A stretch of DNA of 7,604 nt from an uncultured Oscillospiraceae bacterium (lineage in GTDB: Bacteria; Bacillota; Clostridia; Oscillospirales; Oscillospiraceae): positions 1-7,604 of the forward strand of contig CAADUW010000143.1 in assembly GCA_900752285.1 (NCBI GenBank), in the 5' to 3' direction. The translations under genes were made by a program, and so were the position numbers. The notes below the pieces were generated by a model. It was not told where the DNA came from. It saw nothing but the letters and a program-made list of their open reading frames with translations, and did not search any database. Every line of letters begins with the position of its first letter. The stretch's first letter is position 1. This document shows positions 1 through 6,677 of this stretch, piece by piece.

Positions 1-31
1 CCGAAGGGGCAAGAGAGACCACCCTGGGGTG

Positions 32-110
32 CGCCCCGACAGAAAATGATCAGAATCCCTTTGCCGCCTGCGGGCGGCAAACTCTGCGAGGCTTTTTTTG
101 ACACGCTGAA
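32..110 (+). repeat. Left arm of a 79-bp inverted repeat
   Basis: This segment matches the reverse complement of 7507-7584 over its full length, with one substitution (CAGAAT here, CAAAAT in the other arm) and one extra T in a T-run. It contains a perfect 9-bp hairpin (TTTGCCGCC, loop TGCG, GGCGGCAAA; 60-81), followed 11 bases later by a run of seven Ts (93-99), and ends in GACACGCTGAA. Outside base 32 the two flanks do not match and no target-site duplication is visible. It is probably a dispersed intergenic repeat, perhaps one with RNA-processing or termination activity. Whether other copies exist in the genome cannot be seen from this window. Confidence 0.85.
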
Positions 111-143
111 TCCACCTGTTCCAGTGGGAACAGGTGGATTTTT
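109..143 (+). terminator. Strong rho-independent terminator
   Basis: A perfect 14-bp stem (AATCCACCTGTTCC pairing with GGAACAGGTGGATT) with a four-base AGTG loop runs directly into five Ts. This is a classical intrinsic terminator for plus-strand transcription arriving from left of the window, so an upstream gene likely ends just outside. On the minus strand the stem lacks a good U-tract, so it is probably not the terminator of the operon at 320-1818. Confidence 0.85.
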
Positions 144-164
144 CGTAAAAACCGGGAATGTAAT

Positions 165-300
165 TTGCTGTTCAGCGGGGCAAAGTCCCCTGGGCCCTCA
201 CTCTGGGGGAAACGAAGCGCAGTCGCGGCAGTGACTGAGAGCGCCGTTCCGGAACGGCCCCCTCAGTCGCGCTGCGCCCCTGTTCGGGATTCCGCTGAAC
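165..300. other. Nested palindromic block, possible structured RNA or dispersed repeat
   Basis: No convincing gene lies in 1-319. Within it, this stretch contains a set of nested complementary segments: an outer pair GTTCAGCGG (170-178) with CCGCTGAAC (292-300), then GCGCAG (217-222) with CTGCGC (272-277), then GACTGAG (233-239) with CTCAGTC (262-268), and a central perfect 16-base palindrome at 243-258. A side hairpin GGGG/CCCC lies around 177-190. The nesting allows one long branched fold on either strand. It could be a miniature repeat element, a non-coding RNA, or the 3' untranslated region and termination zone of the minus-strand operon that ends at 320. The strand of action cannot be decided from sequence. 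Confidence 0.5.
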
Positions 301-319
301 GTCTCAAGCTGATTCGGGG

Positions 320-970
320 TTACAGGTAATTGGTTTCCTCCGATTCCCGGCAGGCAGACTGAGGCTGATCCCGGCGGGGAGGCATCCCATCATCACGGTT
401 CCGGCAGAGGAAGAGGAAGATCGCTCTCGTAAAGCCGAACAGAATGCTCAGCACCAGATAGACCACGTTGTCCTGGGGGGCACAGGAGGTGTACACATCA
501 TACAGCGCCATATAGTACAGCACCGCCTTGGCAATGTCCACACCCAGCAGAGGCAGACACAGAACAAGCATGCCCATGAGCGTACCCAGAATCTCCTCCA
601 CCAGCCGGTCGGGGTCTGCCATGCCGATGAAGGCAATGCTCCGCGCCACCGTCACAATGGCAGCCACCGTCAGCACCAGACGCAGCACCGCCGCGATGAT
701 CTCCAGCGTCAGCAGCACCTTCCGCTTGGAGCGCACCTCGTTCCGGACCACATACCGGTACTGGTCAGACAGAGACCCCAGAATCCACACGTTTGCCACG
801 GGAATCCACGCCAGCCAGGAATTCCGCAGCCCCCGCCGCTGGGCAATGGTGTAAAGGCCCAGCGCGGAAAAAATATACACCGCCAGAGACACAAGACTCG
901 GCAGGGTGCTCCAGCCGGAGACTGCACTCAGCAGCTCCTCCAGATCGGAATACATCACAGAATAACTCAT
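320..970 (-). CDS. Multi-pass membrane protein of unknown function
   Basis: The 216-residue product is very hydrophobic, with about four membrane segments near residues 22-42, 84-112, 124-156 and 168-188. Between the first two is a positively charged and aromatic stretch (RRGLRNSWLAWIPVANVW, residues 45-62, followed by ILGSLSDQY). I have seen this kind of stretch in uncharacterised clostridial membrane proteins, but no function is known to me. The C-terminal tail (from about residue 189) is polar and probably cytoplasmic. The ATG at 970 is supported by an excellent Shine-Dalgarno, AAAGGAGG (978-985 on the minus strand), seven bases upstream. It lies 32 bases downstream of the RNA methyltransferase stop with no promoter between, so the two are probably co-transcribed. 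The join may be housekeeping rather than functional. No catalytic motif is visible. Confidence 0.85.
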   Translation of the reverse strand: MSYSVMYSDLEELLSAVSGWSTLPSLVSLAVYIFSALGLYTIAQRRGLRNSWLAWIPVANVWILGSLSDQYRYVVRNEVRSKRKVLLTLEIIAAVLRLVLTVAAIVTVARSIAFIGMADPDRLVEEILGTLMGMLVLCLPLLGVDIAKAVLYYMALYDVYTSCAPQDNVVYLVLSILFGFTRAIFLFLCRNRDDGMPPRRDQPQSACRESEETNYL

Positions 971-1002
971 ATTGGTTCCTCCTTTATCGTTCCCTATATC
1001 CT

Positions 1003-1818
1003 TTATTTTTTATGGTTCCGGCTCAGCTCCCAGAATGCCACAGCGCTGGCCGCCGCCACATTCAGAGAGTCTACGCCGCCGGTCATGGGGATCAGCACCG
1101 TGTAATCGCTTGCGTCAATGGTACTCTGCTTCAGGCCGTCTCCCTCGGTGCCAAGGATCACCGCCAGCTTTTCCGCGCTTTTGATCTCCGGATCGTCTAC
1201 CGGCCGGGAATCCCGGCGCAGCGCCATGGCGGCGGTGCGGAAGCCCCGTTCCCGCAGAAAGGGCAGCCAGTCCTCCGGCAGGTAGCTCCAGGACACCTGA
1301 AACACGGTGCCCATGCTGACCCGGGCGCACCGGCGGTACAGCGGATCCGTGCAGCCCTTCGTCAGCAGCACCGCCTCCATGCCCAGCGCAGCGGCGGAAC
1401 GGAAGATTGCCCCCAGATTGGTGGGATTCATCACGTCCTCCAGCACCGCCACCCGGCGAGCGTTTTCCAGCAGCTCCCCCGGGGCAGGGATAGGCGGACG
1501 GTACATGGCGCAGAGCATGCCCCGGGTCAGCTGAAACCCCGTCAATTGGGTCAGCACCTCCAACGGTGCGGTATACACCGGCACATCCCCGCAGGCTTCA
1601 ATGGCCGCGGCTGCTTCCGCGTTGCAGTGGTTCCGCTCCACCAGCAGGGACACCGGACGGCAGCCCGCCGCCAGCGCCCTCTGAATCACCTTTGGACTTT
1701 CGGCAATAAACATGCCCTTTTGGGGCTCAAAGCGGTTCAGCAGTTGGGCCTCGGTAAGCCGGGCGTACACGTCCAGCTCCGGAGCGTGAAAATCGGTAAT
1801 TTCCGTAAAGTTTACCAT
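1003..1818 (-). CDS. TrmH/SpoU-family RNA 2'-O-methyltransferase
   Basis: The 271-residue protein carries the three motifs of the SPOUT (SpoU/TrmH) class: motif 1 NPTNLGAIFRSA (131-142, Asn134 and Arg140), motif 2 LAVILGTEGDGL (218-229, Glu225), and motif 3 IPMTGGVDSLNVAAA (243-257). These form the trefoil-knot fold that binds S-adenosylmethionine and methylates ribose 2'-OH in rRNA or tRNA in the cytoplasm. The first ~110 residues, with IAESPKVIQRAL, look like the N-terminal substrate-binding part of this family. The exact RNA target is unknown. The reading frame stays open upstream to 1935, but the ATG at 1818 is preferred: AGGAAGAG sits just upstream, homology-like sequence begins at MVNFTEITDF, and a full-consensus promoter at 1873-1901 lies inside the would-be extension. 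It is the first gene of a two-gene operon. Confidence 0.93.
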   Translation of the reverse strand: MVNFTEITDFHAPELDVYARLTEAQLLNRFEPQKGMFIAESPKVIQRALAAGCRPVSLLVERNHCNAEAAAAIEACGDVPVYTAPLEVLTQLTGFQLTRGMLCAMYRPPIPAPGELLENARRVAVLEDVMNPTNLGAIFRSAAALGMEAVLLTKGCTDPLYRRCARVSMGTVFQVSWSYLPEDWLPFLRERGFRTAAMALRRDSRPVDDPEIKSAEKLAVILGTEGDGLKQSTIDASDYTVLIPMTGGVDSLNVAAASAVAFWELSRNHKK

Positions 1819-1872
1819 ATCTCTTCCTGTTCCCCCGGCACGGGGCCGGAGGCGCTTTCTTCCTTTTCTCCG

Positions 1873-1901
1873 ATTATAGCCGCTGTGGGTTTTTCTGTCA
1901 A
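1873..1901 (-). promoter_or_regulatory. Consensus sigma-A promoter for the methyltransferase operon
   Basis: Read on the minus strand, a perfect TTGACA (1901-1896) is separated by 17 bases from a perfect TATAAT (1878-1873). Transcription would start near 1866, giving a leader of about 48 bases before the ATG at 1818. It also rules against the longer reading frame that starts at 1935. Confidence 0.88.
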
Positions 1902-1940
1902 CTTTTCTCCCCGGATTTTTCCAAAATCCTCCCATGAGTC

Positions 1941-1969
1941 TTGAACCGCGGTTTTCGTGGTGTTATAAT
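1941..1969 (+). promoter_or_regulatory. Sigma-A promoter for the ABC importer operon
   Basis: TTGAAC (1941-1946, four of six consensus bases) is followed after 17 bases by a perfect TATAAT (1964-1969). The -10 is preceded by TGT, giving an extended TGnTATAAT form. The start would fall near 1976, leaving a leader of about 90 bases before the ATPase ATG at 2066. It is back-to-back with the methyltransferase promoter, with the two -35 boxes 39 bases apart. Confidence 0.82.
1944..1953. promoter_or_regulatory. Palindrome in promoter spacer, candidate operator
   Basis: AACCGCGGTT is a perfect 10-base palindrome that overlaps the end of the -35 box and the spacer of the importer promoter, where a bound repressor would block RNA polymerase. 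Its centre is GC, so it is not a standard CcpA cre site. No regulator gene lies in the window. It could be chance. Confidence 0.35.
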
Positions 1970-2065
1970 GGCAGCATCTTGTCATTGTTATGCGCAGGGT
2001 GCCGCCGACACACGCCGTGTTTTACCTGCCCGCGTGAACACTCCCACCCGAAAGGATGAAGCATC

Positions 2066-3172
2066 ATGAATGTGGAACTGCAGAACCTGACGAAAATATT
2101 CCCGCCCCGGGACCGGAAGGGCAAGGAGGTCGTTGCGGTCAGCGACTTTACCTTCTCTGTCCCCGACGGCGAGCTGATTGGTCTGCTGGGGCCTTCCGGC
2201 TGCGGAAAGAGCACCACGCTTTATATGCTCAGCGGTCTGGAAAAGCCCACCTCCGGGAAAATTTTCTTTGGAGAAGAGGATGTGACCGAGCTTCCGCCCG
2301 AAAAGCGGGGGGTGGGTCTGGTGTTTCAGAACTACGCCCTTTATCCCCACCTTACGGTCGAGCAGAACATTCGCTTCCCGCTGGAAAACCGGAAGGGCGC
2401 AGACCGTCTCACGAAGGAACAGATGCGGGAAAAGGTTCTGGAGGCCGCCCGGCTGGTGCAGATCGATGCGCTTCTTGCCCGGAAGCCCAGTGAGCTTTCC
2501 GGCGGGCAGCAGCAGCGGGTGGCCATTGCCCGGGCACTGGTAAAGATGCCGAAGATCCTCCTGCTGGACGAGCCCCTGTCCAATCTGGACGCCCGGCTCC
2601 GGCTTCAGACCCGGGAGGAGATCCGCCGGATTCAGAAGGAGACCGGCATCACCACCGTTTTTGTGACCCACGATCAGGAGGAGGCCATGAGCATTTCCGA
2701 CCGGATCGTGGTCATGTGCGCCGGGGTGGTGCAGCAGACCGGCAGGCCCCAACAGGTCTATGACGATCCGGTCAATCTGTTTGTGGCAAAATTTCTGGGC
2801 ACGCCCCCCATCAACATGTTCCGGGGCACCGTCCGGGCGGAAACACTCTATCTGGGTCCTGACCCGGTACTGTCCGTTCCCGGTGTTCCGGACGGAGACG
2901 TTTCCGTGGGTATCCGGCCCGAGGGCTTCCTTCCGGAAGCGGAAGGTCCCCTTCACTGCCGTCTGCGGAACGTGGAGGTCATGGGACGGGATGTGAGCAT
3001 CGTGGCGGAAAATGACGCTCTGGAAACGCCCACCCTCCGTGCCATCATCCAGTCCGATATTTCCCTGCCGGAGGGAGAAACCGTTTCCTTCCGTCTGAAG
3101 CCCGGCAAGGTCCTGCTGTTCGCGCCGGACACCGGGGCGCGGATCCGATCCGGGGAGGCGCACAATGGATAA
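2066..3172 (+). CDS. ABC importer ATPase, MalK/UgpC type
   Basis: The 368-residue protein is the cytoplasmic energising subunit of a carbohydrate-type (CUT1) ABC importer. Visible motifs in order: Walker A GPSGCGKST (42-50), Q-loop FQNYALYPHLTV (87-98), signature LSGGQQQR (144-151), Walker B ILLLDEP (164-170, catalytic Glu169), D-loop SNLDA (172-176) and switch histidine in VTHDQEEAM (His202). The C-terminal ~120 residues (from about 245, GTPPINMF) form the regulatory/OB-like TOBE region typical of MalK, UgpC and MsmX, and the length fits the family. The ATG is preceded by AAAGGA (2051-2056). It is the first gene of the operon, and its last eight bases overlap the start of the next permease. 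Many Firmicutes CUT1 importers share one remote ATPase, so a dedicated one here is notable. The substrate cannot be read from this subunit. Confidence 0.96.
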   Translation: MNVELQNLTKIFPPRDRKGKEVVAVSDFTFSVPDGELIGLLGPSGCGKSTTLYMLSGLEKPTSGKIFFGEEDVTELPPEKRGVGLVFQNYALYPHLTVEQNIRFPLENRKGADRLTKEQMREKVLEAARLVQIDALLARKPSELSGGQQQRVAIARALVKMPKILLLDEPLSNLDARLRLQTREEIRRIQKETGITTVFVTHDQEEAMSISDRIVVMCAGVVQQTGRPQQVYDDPVNLFVAKFLGTPPINMFRGTVRAETLYLGPDPVLSVPGVPDGDVSVGIRPEGFLPEAEGPLHCRLRNVEVMGRDVSIVAENDALETPTLRAIIQSDISLPEGETVSFRLKPGKVLLFAPDTGARIRSGEAHNG

Positions 3173-4058
3173 CAGAAACTGGAAGGGCTGGCTGTATCTG
3201 CTGCCCGCCGCGGTATTCCTGTGCGCGTTTCTGGTGTACCCTCTGATCGACGTATTTATTTACTCCGCGGAGGAGGGCTACAACTTTGCTTCCCAGACAA
3301 GCTTCGGCGTGGGACTTTACAATTTCTCCTATGTTCTCCACGATCCTTACTTCTTGCAGGCGCTGAAAAACACCCTGATTCTTGTGCTCATCACCGTGCC
3401 CCTGTCTACCGGCATCGCACTGCTGATTTCCGTAGTGCTGAGCTCGGTACAGAAGCTGCGGGACTTTTTCCAGACCGTTTTTTTCCTGCCCTATGTGACC
3501 AATACGCTGGCGGTGGGGCTGGTATTCATGATCCTGTTCAAGAAAACTCCCTACTCCGACGGGCTTATGAATCTGCTGCTGTCCGTTTTTGGCATTGCCC
3601 CGGTGGACTTCATCGGCGGTCCCTACTGGGCCAAGATGTTCGTGCTGTGCTTTTACACCATCTGGGTGGTCATGCCCTTCAAGATCCTCATCCTCACCAG
3701 CGCCCTTGCCTCGGTGAATCCCCTTTACTACAACGCCGCCCGGGTGGACGGTGCTTCCCGGGGACGGATGTTCCGCACCATCACCCTGCCCATGATCTCC
3801 CCGTCTTTGTTCTATCTGGTCATTACGGGCTTTATCGGTGCGTTCAAGGCCTACAGCGACGCGGTTGCCCTCTTCGGTACCGACCTGAACGCCGCGGGCA
3901 TGAACACCATCGTAGGCTATGTGTACGACATGCTCTACGGCAACGCCGGCGGATACCCCTCCTACGCCTCCGCCGCCGCCATCGTGCTGTTTTCCATCGT
4001 CCTGACCATCACCGTCATCAACCTGCTGGTCAGCAAAAAGCACGTGCATTACGCGTAA
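3165..4058 (+). CDS. ABC importer permease, MalF/UgpA type
   Basis: The 297-residue protein has six predicted membrane helices (about 9-31, 68-95, 101-127, 154-182, 212-232 and 266-289). It carries the EAA loop that docks to the ATPase: YYNAARVDGASRGRMF (188-203) followed by ITLP. This places it in the binding-protein-dependent inner-membrane permease family, on the UgpA/MalF side of the heterodimer. It lacks the large extracytoplasmic domain of enteric MalF, as is usual in Gram-positive relatives. The start overlaps the ATPase stop by eight bases, with a GGGGAGG ribosome site inside the ATPase gene, so translational coupling is likely. It should pair with the permease at 4146-5003 to form the translocation channel. 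Confidence 0.94.
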   Translation: MDNRNWKGWLYLLPAAVFLCAFLVYPLIDVFIYSAEEGYNFASQTSFGVGLYNFSYVLHDPYFLQALKNTLILVLITVPLSTGIALLISVVLSSVQKLRDFFQTVFFLPYVTNTLAVGLVFMILFKKTPYSDGLMNLLLSVFGIAPVDFIGGPYWAKMFVLCFYTIWVVMPFKILILTSALASVNPLYYNAARVDGASRGRMFRTITLPMISPSLFYLVITGFIGAFKAYSDAVALFGTDLNAAGMNTIVGYVYDMLYGNAGGYPSYASAAAIVLFSIVLTITVINLLVSKKHVHYA

Positions 4059-4145
4059 ACAGGAATTTATTGGGGCGAAGTGCCCTTCTTCGCACCGTGC
4101 GCTGAATTTCAATTTACACCACAACCTGTTCTGTGAGGTAACCAT
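4059..4145 (+). other. Intercistronic gap with possible hairpins
   Basis: This 87-base gap is the only break in an operon whose other junctions overlap. It contains a 6-bp stem GCGAAG/CTTCGC with a 7-base loop (4075-4093), an alternative GGGC/GCCC pairing, and an outer AACAGG (4058-4063) / CCTGTT (4125-4130) pair. There is no T-tract, so it is not a clear terminator. GAGGT (4135-4139) is the ribosome site for the next permease. It may affect mRNA processing or stability, but this is weakly supported. Confidence 0.35.
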
Positions 4146-5003
4146 ATGACGGACAAGAAAACCTGCCGGCGGCCCGGGGACGGGGCGCGGATGGCAGTGC
4201 GGTATGTGCTGCTGGGAATCTGGGCGATTTTTGTACTGTTTCCCTTTTACTGGATGCTGCTCACCTCCGTAAAAAGCTACGGCAGCTATAACGCGGAGTA
4301 CATCCCCAAGCTCTTTATCCTGACCCCCACGCTGGAAAATTACGCCGAGGCTTTCCGGGCAGTGCCCCTTGCCCGGTACTTTCTGAACACCGTGATCTTC
4401 ACCCTTGCCACCACGGCCCTGATGCTGGTGGTGACGGTGCTGGCCGCCTTTGCCTTTGCCCGGCTGGATTTCCCGGGAAAGGATCTGGTATTTACTCTGT
4501 TCCTGTCCCTGATGATGATCCCCAGCGAGCTGGTAGTCATTACAAACTTCGTGACCATCACGGACATGAATCTGCGCAACACCTTCACGGGTCTGATCCT
4601 CCCCTCCGTCACCTCGGTATTCTACATCTACCTGCTGAAGGAGAACTTCTCCCAGATCCCGGATGAACTGTATTACGCCGCCAAGGTGGACGGCACCTCG
4701 GACCTCAAGTACCTGTTCAAGGTCATGATCCCCATCTGCCAGCCCACCATTGTAACCGTGACCATTCTGAAAGTCATTGAGTGCTGGAACAGCTTCGTCT
4801 GGCCCCGGCTCATTACGGACAATCCGAACTACTACCTGGTCTCCGGCGGGATTCAGGAGATCCGGGAAAACGGCTTCGGGCGGGAAAACATCCCTGCCAT
4901 GATGGCAGCGGTGGTGGTCATTTCCCTGCCCCTGATCATTCTGTTCCTGGTCTTCCACAAAAAAATCATGGCCGGTGTGGCAAGAGGAGGCACCAAGGGA
5001 TGA
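4146..5003 (+). CDS. ABC importer permease, MalG/UgpE type
   Basis: The 285-residue protein has six predicted membrane helices (about 17-40, 78-106, 112-136, 147-167, 197-220 and 250-271). Its EAA loop is ELYYAAKVDGTSDLKYLF (174-191) followed by KVMIP, which couples to the Q-loop groove of the ATPase. The length and the N-terminal pattern (a short polar start, then LFPFYWMLLTSVK) are typical of the MalG/UgpE half of CUT1 importers. The ATG is supported by GAGGT six bases upstream. Its TGA stop overlaps the ATG of the solute-binding protein in an ATGA junction. It probably forms the channel with the permease at 3165-4058. Confidence 0.94.
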   Translation: MTDKKTCRRPGDGARMAVRYVLLGIWAIFVLFPFYWMLLTSVKSYGSYNAEYIPKLFILTPTLENYAEAFRAVPLARYFLNTVIFTLATTALMLVVTVLAAFAFARLDFPGKDLVFTLFLSLMMIPSELVVITNFVTITDMNLRNTFTGLILPSVTSVFYIYLLKENFSQIPDELYYAAKVDGTSDLKYLFKVMIPICQPTIVTVTILKVIECWNSFVWPRLITDNPNYYLVSGGIQEIRENGFGRENIPAMMAAVVVISLPLIILFLVFHKKIMAGVARGGTKG

Positions 5004-6595
5004 AAAAATTGTTAGCCCTGTGTCTTTCTCTGCTCCTTCCCGTATTCCTGCTGACCGGCTGCCACGGAGCCCGGAAGCAGACCGGCTTCGCCATTCCGGA
5101 AAGCTTTGACGAGAGCCGCCGGTATGAGATCACCTTCTGGGCAAAGAACGACACCAATGTGACGCAGGCAAACATCTATAAAAAGGCCATTGCGGATTTT
5201 GAAGCCCTGTACCCCAACATTACGGTAAACATGCGGCTCTACACCGACTACAGCCGGATCTACAACGACGTGATCACCAACATCGCAACCGCCACCACCC
5301 CCAATGTCTGCATCACCTACCCCGACCATATCGCCACCTACCTGACGGGAAATGACGCCGTGGTACCGCTGGATGGGCTGTTTGCCGACAAAAAGTACGG
5401 ACTGGGCGGCAGCGAAGTCCGGTTCGACAGTCCCACGGAGGACGAGATCGTTCCCCAGTTTCTCTCCGAGTGCGCCATCGGCGGTACCCATTACGCCATT
5501 CCCTACATGCGTTCCACGGAAGCCTGCTACATCAACCGGGACTTTGTGGAGGCGCTGGGTTACGAGGTACCGGACGTTCTGACCTGGGACTTTATCTGGG
5601 AAGTCAGTGAAAAGGCCATGGCGGAGAACGCCGACGGCACCTACAAGCTCAACGGGCAGAAGGTGCTGATCCCCTTCATCTACAAGTCCACGGACAATAT
5701 GATGATCCAGCAGCTTGCCCAGCTGAACGCGCCTTATGCTACCGCCTCGGGCAGTATTGAGATTTTCAGCGATACCACAAAAGAGCTGCTGCTGACTGTA
5801 GCGGAGCATGTAAAGACCGGAGCCTTCTCCACCTTCAAGATTTCCAGCTACCCTGCCAACTTTCTGAACGCCGGACAGTGCGTCTTTGCGGTGGATTCCA
5901 CGGCAGGCGCCACCTGGATGGGCTCGGGTGCTCCCCTGCTGGACATCAGTCAGGAGCAGGTGGTGCAGTTCGAGACCGCCGTGCGTCCCGTGCCCCAGTT
6001 TGACCCGGAGAACCCCAAAATGATTTCCCAGGGTCCCTCCGTCTGCATCTTCAATAAGAGCGATCCCCAGGAGGTATTGGCGTCCTGGCTGTTCGCCCAG
6101 TTTCTGCTGACAAACGATGTACAGATTGCCTATGCCGGAACGGAAGGGTATGTGCCCGTCACCACCAAAGCCCAGGAATCGGAGGCATATCAGGACTATC
6201 TGCGCCGGGCCGGGCAGGACTCCGACCACTACGACATTAAGATTGCCGCCTCCCAGCTGCTGCTGAACAACACCGGAAACACCTTCGTGACCCCGGTATT
6301 CAACGGTTCCGCCTCACTCCGGGCCGCTGCCGGGCAGATGATCGAGGAAACCGCCAAATCCGTTCTTCGCAAACAGAATGTGGACGCCGCAAGCATCGAC
6401 GCCCTGTTTGAAAAAATGATCTCCCTCTATCGGCTGGATCAGATTGAGACCGGCGACACCCGGGCAGAGCTGGGCCCCCTGCCGGCCGAATCCCGGGCAC
6501 TGCTGTGGGCGCTGGGACTGTGCTGGGCGGGAATCTGCCTGTATCTTGCGGTTCAGCAGGTAAAAAAGAGAAAAAATTCGGTTTCTTCCCATTGA
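5000..6595 (+). CDS. Solute-binding lipoprotein of the ABC importer, with C-terminal membrane helix
   Basis: The 531-residue product starts with MKKLLALCLSLLLPVFLLTGC, a lipoprotein signal peptide with lipobox LTGC. Cys21 would be lipidated, anchoring the mature receptor outside the cell. The body resembles family-1 (UgpB/MalE-like, COG1653) extracytoplasmic solute-binding proteins: an early YEITFWAKND strand, IADFEALYPNITV, and a late GYVPVT segment (383-388). The ATG at 5000 is chosen over an upstream open stretch because AGAGGAGG (4983-4990) precedes it, the signal peptide starts there, and it forms an ATGA overlap with the permease. Unusually, the C-terminus ends in a hydrophobic helix (about 500-517) followed by a basic tail VQQVKKRKNSVSSH, so the protein may be anchored at both ends. 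The substrate is unknown; a sugar, oligosaccharide or glycerophosphate-like compound is plausible for the family. Confidence 0.92.
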   Translation: MKKLLALCLSLLLPVFLLTGCHGARKQTGFAIPESFDESRRYEITFWAKNDTNVTQANIYKKAIADFEALYPNITVNMRLYTDYSRIYNDVITNIATATTPNVCITYPDHIATYLTGNDAVVPLDGLFADKKYGLGGSEVRFDSPTEDEIVPQFLSECAIGGTHYAIPYMRSTEACYINRDFVEALGYEVPDVLTWDFIWEVSEKAMAENADGTYKLNGQKVLIPFIYKSTDNMMIQQLAQLNAPYATASGSIEIFSDTTKELLLTVAEHVKTGAFSTFKISSYPANFLNAGQCVFAVDSTAGATWMGSGAPLLDISQEQVVQFETAVRPVPQFDPENPKMISQGPSVCIFNKSDPQEVLASWLFAQFLLTNDVQIAYAGTEGYVPVTTKAQESEAYQDYLRRAGQDSDHYDIKIAASQLLLNNTGNTFVTPVFNGSASLRAAAGQMIEETAKSVLRKQNVDAASIDALFEKMISLYRLDQIETGDTRAELGPLPAESRALLWALGLCWAGICLYLAVQQVKKRKNSVSSH

Positions 6596-6620
6596 TTTGC
6601 CGGAATGGGTAGTGTATAAT
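6592..6620 (+). promoter_or_regulatory. Sigma-A promoter for the downstream lipoprotein
   Basis: TTGATT (6592-6597, four of six consensus bases) is spaced 17 bases from a perfect TATAAT (6615-6620), predicting a start near 6627 and a leader of about 51 bases. The -35 overlaps the stop codon of the solute-binding protein gene. No terminator is visible before it, so read-through from the importer operon is also possible. Confidence 0.72.
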
Positions 6621-6677
6621 GCTCTTGTACGCAAAAAGCGTGCAAAATATGATTTCACATGTAAGGAGATCAGAAAA

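Noticed and set aside
46..234. 62-residue open frame at the left end
   Set aside because: It runs through the repeat arm and the terminator hairpin, has no ribosome site, and its composition follows the hairpins rather than a protein.
1819..1935. N-terminal extension of the RNA methyltransferase to an ATG at 1935
   Set aside because: The extension is basic, low in family likeness, and contains a full-consensus promoter. The ATG at 1818 has its own ribosome site.
1994..2029. Riboswitch or attenuator in the importer leader
   Set aside because: Only a weak GCAGG/CCTGC stem with an inner ACAC/GTGT pair can be drawn. There is no T-tract and no recognisable aptamer.
1990..2037. 15-residue leader peptide (MRRVPPTHAVFYLPA) in the importer leader
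   Set aside because: It lies after the predicted transcription start but has no Shine-Dalgarno sequence and no run of regulatory codons. A short chance frame is the simpler reading.
3045..4958. Long minus-strand open frame opposite the permease genes
   Set aside because: Its His/Gly/Gln-rich translation is the usual shadow of GC-rich coding DNA. The plus strand carries clear ABC permease motifs.
6535..6600. Terminator between the binding-protein gene and the lipoprotein gene
   Set aside because: The A-rich and T-rich stretches do not form a GC-rich stem followed by Ts, so no terminator is called there.
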